64,000 bases of DNA from JAIQFF01 sp963788505. GTDB taxonomy: Bacteria > Acidobacteriota > Terriglobia > Terriglobales > Acidobacteriaceae. Shown one piece after another: positions 60,880-64,000 of this stretch. Below the pieces are notes generated by a model. The model was not told where the DNA came from, ran no database searches, and saw only the letters and a program-made list of their open reading frames with translations. The translations under genes and the position numbers were made by a program. Each line of letters opens with the position of its first letter. The stretch's first letter is position 1. The stretch is taken from contig CAWBGY010000008.1 of the NCBI GenBank assembly GCA_963788505.1, positions 1 to 64,000 on the forward strand, written 5' to 3'.

Positions 60880-61488
60880 TCAGCGCGGCTTGCGCGACGC
60901 AAAACTTAGTTTCTCGATCAGTTCGTTGACTTCGTCCGGACTTCCGCCGATGAACGTGAACGAAATGGCATAACCCTTTTCCAGCATCGCCAGAGACGTC
61001 TGATGCATGGTGAGCGTTCCCCGCGCCTTGCTGAAATCTCCACGTACCAGGCGGGCGGTACCCAGCGAAAAGCCATGCGGCTCTTCTACCGTCTGGAAGC
61101 CTTTGGCGGTGGTCAGGCCGGCCAACGATTCGTAATATTCTTCCGCGGTCTTTATCCCGGCGAAGAGTGGCTCGGCCGCAATCACGACCGCGGAGTTTAT
61201 GGTGTCGCCTGTCGCTTCCGGTGGCCGTTCGAAGATGGCCAACAGCAGCCGGGACTTGGCGGCATCGGCAGAGTCGTCCTGCATATCGTGGGTGCGATCG
61301 ACCCAGCCAAAGGGAAGTTTGTAACTGAATCCGAAGCCGCGGTTGTGGTACACACCGTCGCTGATCAGGCCGGGCTCGGGAAGGGACGACTTGGCGCGGG
61401 CGGGAGGACGGGAAGAAGGCGCCGACTGGGACCACAGCGCGGTTGCGAGCAACAGTACGGGAACGCTAACCGGGAACCGGGCCATCAC
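60880..61488 (-). CDS. Exported hypothetical protein
   Basis: A 202-residue protein with a signal peptide (MMARFPVSVPVLLLATALWS). The mature domain has YHNRGFGFSYKLPFGWVDRT, then KSRLLLAIFERPPEATGDTI and GYAISFTFIGGSPDEVNELI. The order of blocks resembles PsbP/Mog1-like or DUF1795 folds, where 'YxNxxxGFSxxxPxGW' is the opening pattern. Role unknown. Confidence 0.65.
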   Translation of the reverse strand: MMARFPVSVPVLLLATALWSQSAPSSRPPARAKSSLPEPGLISDGVYHNRGFGFSYKLPFGWVDRTHDMQDDSADAAKSRLLLAIFERPPEATGDTINSAVVIAAEPLFAGIKTAEEYYESLAGLTTAKGFQTVEEPHGFSLGTARLVRGDFSKARGTLTMHQTSLAMLEKGYAISFTFIGGSPDEVNELIEKLSFASRKPR

Positions 61489-61544
61489 TCATGCATGTTA
61501 CCCCATGCCGCCGGTTCCAAAAGTCTTTGTGGGGCGGACTGCGG

Positions 61545-62522
61545 TCAATCGCTCCACCGCTTCAATCCCAACAACTTCTCTCCCAGCGGCGTGAGCCTGG
61601 CGGGCGAACAGTTTTTCTTTTCCCACTCCCTCGGATCGCCGGGGAAGGCGAATCCCTGCGGCGCCTCCATCTCTCTCCATGAGCGGACGCGCAGCTCGCG
61701 CAAGTCTTCCCGGGATTCGTCCGCCGGTGTCATGGAAATGTATTGCGCGATGCGGACTTTATCTTTCGCACTGTTGGGCCTGATGCCGTGCGCCAACAGG
61801 CTGTTGAAGATCAGCAGGTCCCCGGCTTTGGGCATGACCGGCACCACTTCGAAGCCGCTCGTGTCGGGCTTCCAGGGATCGCGATCGGCGGGCTGGGTCT
61901 TCCTCCATTCTTCCAGCGTGCGAAACAGCTCCGGCACGCCCTGGAACCCGCCCATCTCCGGCTCGTGATCCACCAGCGACAGCACGCCCTGTACGTTGAC
62001 CGGCAGCGGGTCGAGGGTGGTGTCGGCGTCCCAATGAATGAAGCCGCTAAAGGGCCGCTGGCTGCGATTCGGCGGATTCAGATTGGCGCGGTCAATCGTG
62101 ACCCAGAGTTTTTCGTTGTCCCATATATCCACGAAGGCGTCATAGATGCGCGGGTATTGCCGGTTGTCCCACAAATACTGATGGTTGTAGATCTCCACCA
62201 TGCCGCTGTTGTTCAACTCTTTCATGGCATGGTCGCGCAGCTGGTCCTTGTACCAGGTGGAGGGATCGGCGGGATTCATCTCCTGAAATTCCCAGAGCAG
62301 ATCGACCAGCCGCTTCACGTTTTCGGCAGGGACCGCCTGCCTGACCACCACGTAGCCGCGCGTGATCCAGTGCTTCCAGTCGTCTTGCGAGAGCACGCGC
62401 AGGGGCAGAGTTTTCTGGATGTCGCGCAGCTGGGTTTCGGCGACGTAGGCTACGCTGGCATTTCCCGGGCGGTTGTCTCCGTAGGCATAACGATCAACCG
62501 TGGATTTCAGCTTGTCCGGCAT
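61545..62522 (-). CDS. Phytanoyl-CoA dioxygenase (PhyH) family protein
   Basis: A 325-residue Fe(II)/2-oxoglutarate-dependent oxygenase. The 2-His-1-Asp site is visible as SGFIHWDADTTLDPLPVNVQ (HxD) and DLLIFNSLLAHGIRPNSAKD (distal His), followed by an Arg in KVRIAQYISM that binds 2-oxoglutarate. WITRGYVVVRQAVPAENVKR is the typical PhyH N-terminus. The substrate is unknown; related proteins act on lipids, amino acids and natural products. The ATG at 62522 is preferred to one 9 bases upstream. Confidence 0.85.
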   Translation of the reverse strand: MPDKLKSTVDRYAYGDNRPGNASVAYVAETQLRDIQKTLPLRVLSQDDWKHWITRGYVVVRQAVPAENVKRLVDLLWEFQEMNPADPSTWYKDQLRDHAMKELNNSGMVEIYNHQYLWDNRQYPRIYDAFVDIWDNEKLWVTIDRANLNPPNRSQRPFSGFIHWDADTTLDPLPVNVQGVLSLVDHEPEMGGFQGVPELFRTLEEWRKTQPADRDPWKPDTSGFEVVPVMPKAGDLLIFNSLLAHGIRPNSAKDKVRIAQYISMTPADESREDLRELRVRSWREMEAPQGFAFPGDPREWEKKNCSPARLTPLGEKLLGLKRWSD

Positions 62523-62574
62523 GGCTCGCACCTCCTGGGGAACAATGTCGTTCCCCTTGCCATGACATTGCCGC

Positions 62575-62604
62575 CCCTGCGCGAGCGGGACGCTCGCGCC
62601 TACA
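62575..62604. repeat. Family 1 repeat, single arm
   Basis: GCGAGCGGGACGCTCGCGCC followed by TACATC, one arm only, abutting the mscL stop. Confidence 0.7.
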
Positions 62605-63021
62605 TCAGGCGGCGCGCGCCGCCAGGGGCTGGGTGCAGAAGCCGCAGCGCCGGGCGTCGATCGGAATCTCGTTCAGACATTCCGGACACTTTTTGGTCGT
62701 GGGATCGGCTGGCACGGGCGCCTTGCGCATCCGGGCGACCAATGCATTGATTGGCGTTACCACAAAGAAATACACCGTGGCCGCGATCAACAGAAATGAA
62801 ACCACGGCATTGATGAAATCGCCGACCGGAAAAACCGTGCTGCCGATGGTAAAGCTGATCGCCGAGAAATCCGGCTTGCCCACCAGAGCAGCAATGAGCG
62901 GGGTAAGCAGGTCCTTGGTCAAGGCGGTCACTACCGACCCGAAGGCCACGCCGATGACAACACCCACCGCCAGGTCAACCACGTTGCCACGAAGAATGAA
63001 TTGCTTGAAGCCGCTAAGCAT
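62605..63021 (-). CDS. mscL: Large-conductance mechanosensitive channel with C-terminal zinc ribbon
   Basis: A 138-residue MscL. The N-terminus FKQFILRGNVVDLAVGVVIG and FGSVVTALTKDLLTPLIAAL form the pore helix. FPVGDFINAVVSFLLIAATV then YFFVVTPINALVARMRK forms the second transmembrane helix. Instead of the usual C-terminal helical bundle only, the last 30 residues carry CPECLNEIPIDARRCGFCTQ (Cys112, Cys115, Cys126, Cys129), a zinc ribbon. The channel releases solutes on osmotic downshock. Confidence 0.93.
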   Translation of the reverse strand: MLSGFKQFILRGNVVDLAVGVVIGVAFGSVVTALTKDLLTPLIAALVGKPDFSAISFTIGSTVFPVGDFINAVVSFLLIAATVYFFVVTPINALVARMRKAPVPADPTTKKCPECLNEIPIDARRCGFCTQPLAARAA

Positions 63022-63090
63022 GGAATGGAACCTCCAAAACGCAAGGCCGTTAATTTACGGCGTCAGTACGGGGTAGGTCAAGCCGAACCG

Positions 63091-63227
63091 GTGTGGGGCG
63101 GGCGCCCTCGCCCGCCGCTCTTGAAGTTGCTTCTGGCTCTGGAGATGTGTTGGTTACCGGGCGGCAAATCGACCTGCGCTGCAAATGGCGAAGTCCAAGG
63201 CTGCGGGCGAGGGCGCCCGCCCCACAC
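63091..63227. repeat. Inverted-repeat element, family 2 (copy 2)
   Basis: GTGTGGGGCGGGCGCCCTCG and its inverse, ending CGCCCGCCCCACAC, flank about 85 bases that show no clear similarity to the centre of copy 1 beyond TTGAAGTTG at the left. It lies between dnaN and mscL. Confidence 0.9.
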
Positions 63228-63243
63228 AAACATAGGCACGATC

Positions 63244-64000
63244 TCAGATCCGCATGGGCATCACGATGTAGCGATACTTGTAATCTTCGCTGTCGGCGGG
63301 GCGGAGCTGACCGGCGGACTGGGGATCCTTGAATTCGAGTTTCACGTCGCCGGCGCCGACGGCCTTCAGGAAATCCAGAATGTATTGGGCATTGAAGCCG
63401 ACGGTCAGGGAGTCGCCCTGGTAGCTGGTTTCGAGCGAGTCTTCCGATTCGCCGGTTTCGGTCGAGGAGGCCGAGAGTTTCACTTCACCTTTTTCCAGCC
63501 GCAGGCGCACAGCCCGGGAACGCTCGTCAGCGAATTGCGCTACGCGGGAGATGGCCGCGCTCAGTTCGTTGCCAGCCAAGGTGACGCTCTTGTTGTTGTC
63601 CTTGGGCAAAACCGCTTCGTAGTTGGGGAATTGGCCGGTAAGCTGGCGCGAAGTCAGCAGCCGCTGTCCGATGCGGAAGTACAGTGTGGATTCGTCTTTT
63701 GCAAATTCGATGGTTTCGGCGTCGGTGGAATCGAGCAAGGACCGGAGTTCGTCCATGGCCTTTTTGGGGATCAGGGTCTTGAGCTCCCCGGAAACGCCCT
63801 CGAATTTTTCTCCGCTGCGTTCGATGTGCGCCAGGCGATGTCCGTCGGTCGCAACCATGGTGATGGATTCAGGCTTCAGTACCATCAACGCGCCGTTTAA
63901 CGTGTAGCGCGACTCTTCGCTGGCAATGGCGAATCCGGTTTTCGCAATCATGGCTCGCAGCACTTGCGCGGGAATCTTTACCACCCCGGCCGTGGGAAAT
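63244..64000 (-). CDS. dnaN: DNA polymerase III beta subunit, 5' end outside the window
   Basis: The 3' two thirds of the sliding clamp gene; coding continues past base 64000. Domain II begins VVKIPAQVLRAMIAKTGFAI, then LNGALMVLKPESITMVATDG and HRLAHIE. Domain III has LTGQFPNYEAVLPKDNNKSV, FADERSRAVRLRLEKGEVKL and the C-terminal YRYIVMPMRI, which closes the clamp's protein-binding pocket. It should hold DNA polymerase III and other partners on DNA. dnaA, recF and gyrB, frequent neighbours, may lie beyond the edge but are not visible. Confidence 0.96.
   Translation of the reverse strand, partial: FPTAGVVKIPAQVLRAMIAKTGFAIASEESRYTLNGALMVLKPESITMVATDGHRLAHIERSGEKFEGVSGELKTLIPKKAMDELRSLLDSTDAETIEFAKDESTLYFRIGQRLLTSRQLTGQFPNYEAVLPKDNNKSVTLAGNELSAAISRVAQFADERSRAVRLRLEKGEVKLSASSTETGESEDSLETSYQGDSLTVGFNAQYILDFLKAVGAGDVKLEFKDPQSAGQLRPADSEDYKYRYIVMPMRI

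Overview
The window looks like a chromosomal segment of an Acidobacteriota (Terriglobia/Koribacter-like) bacterium. Three things support this. One gene carries the VWFA-related domain that is expanded in Acidobacteria. A lipid A/LPS-core cluster (waaA, lpxK, rfaE1, rfaE2, heptosyltransferase) marks a Gram-negative envelope. The intergenic regions are full of GC-rich inverted repeats of a kind common in that phylum. I saw no rRNA, tRNA or CRISPR array.

Layout. 0-5.6 kb: a frame-disrupted conserved gene, a TrmA-family rRNA methyltransferase, a frameshifted comEC, a DUF2007 gene and a small conserved gene. 5.6-16 kb: an accessory region of small or orphan genes. About seven copies of one ~85-bp palindromic element are spread through it, and every plus-strand gene or operon there is followed by a copy 70-170 bp downstream. 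Two different IS110-family (IS1111-like) insertion sequences sit inside two of these copies. 16-25 kb: a VWFA-related protein, a TPR protein, then a minus-strand lipid A/Kdo/heptose operon. 25-34 kb: gatB, a tandem 238-bp duplication, a proline-rich secreted protein with three 29-residue repeats, bcp, an alkyladenine glycosylase and a panB-lipoprotein-panC operon. 34-37 kb: three consecutive toxin-antitoxin modules (AbrB/PIN, Xre/RES with a frameshifted toxin, AbrB/Doc), each with its own palindromic operator. 37-53 kb: deoxynucleoside kinase, polysaccharide deacetylase, hemL, a possible small RNA, DUF427, an amidinotransferase-fold hydrolase, mfd, a DUF885 peptidase, galU, purD/purE and a frameshifted metallopeptidase. 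53-64 kb: a DtxR/MntR-type repressor with mntH and a universal stress protein (a matching operator in each promoter), an anthranilate/aminodeoxychorismate synthase glutaminase subunit, PilZ, AMIN and TonB proteins, efp, a PhyH-type oxygenase, mscL with a zinc ribbon, and the 3' part of dnaN.

Most notable signal: both IS110 elements interrupt the same palindromic repeat family, and the flanks rejoin into an intact or nearly intact repeat. Each element has short subterminal inverted repeats and a long noncoding stretch downstream of its transposase, where IS1111-type elements encode a target-guiding seek/bridge RNA. In the second element that stretch holds two short segments, on either side of a small hairpin, that match the two sides of its actual insertion site.

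At least five otherwise recognisable genes are broken by single-base frameshifts. This could be real decay or consensus error in the assembly, so those calls need read-level checking.
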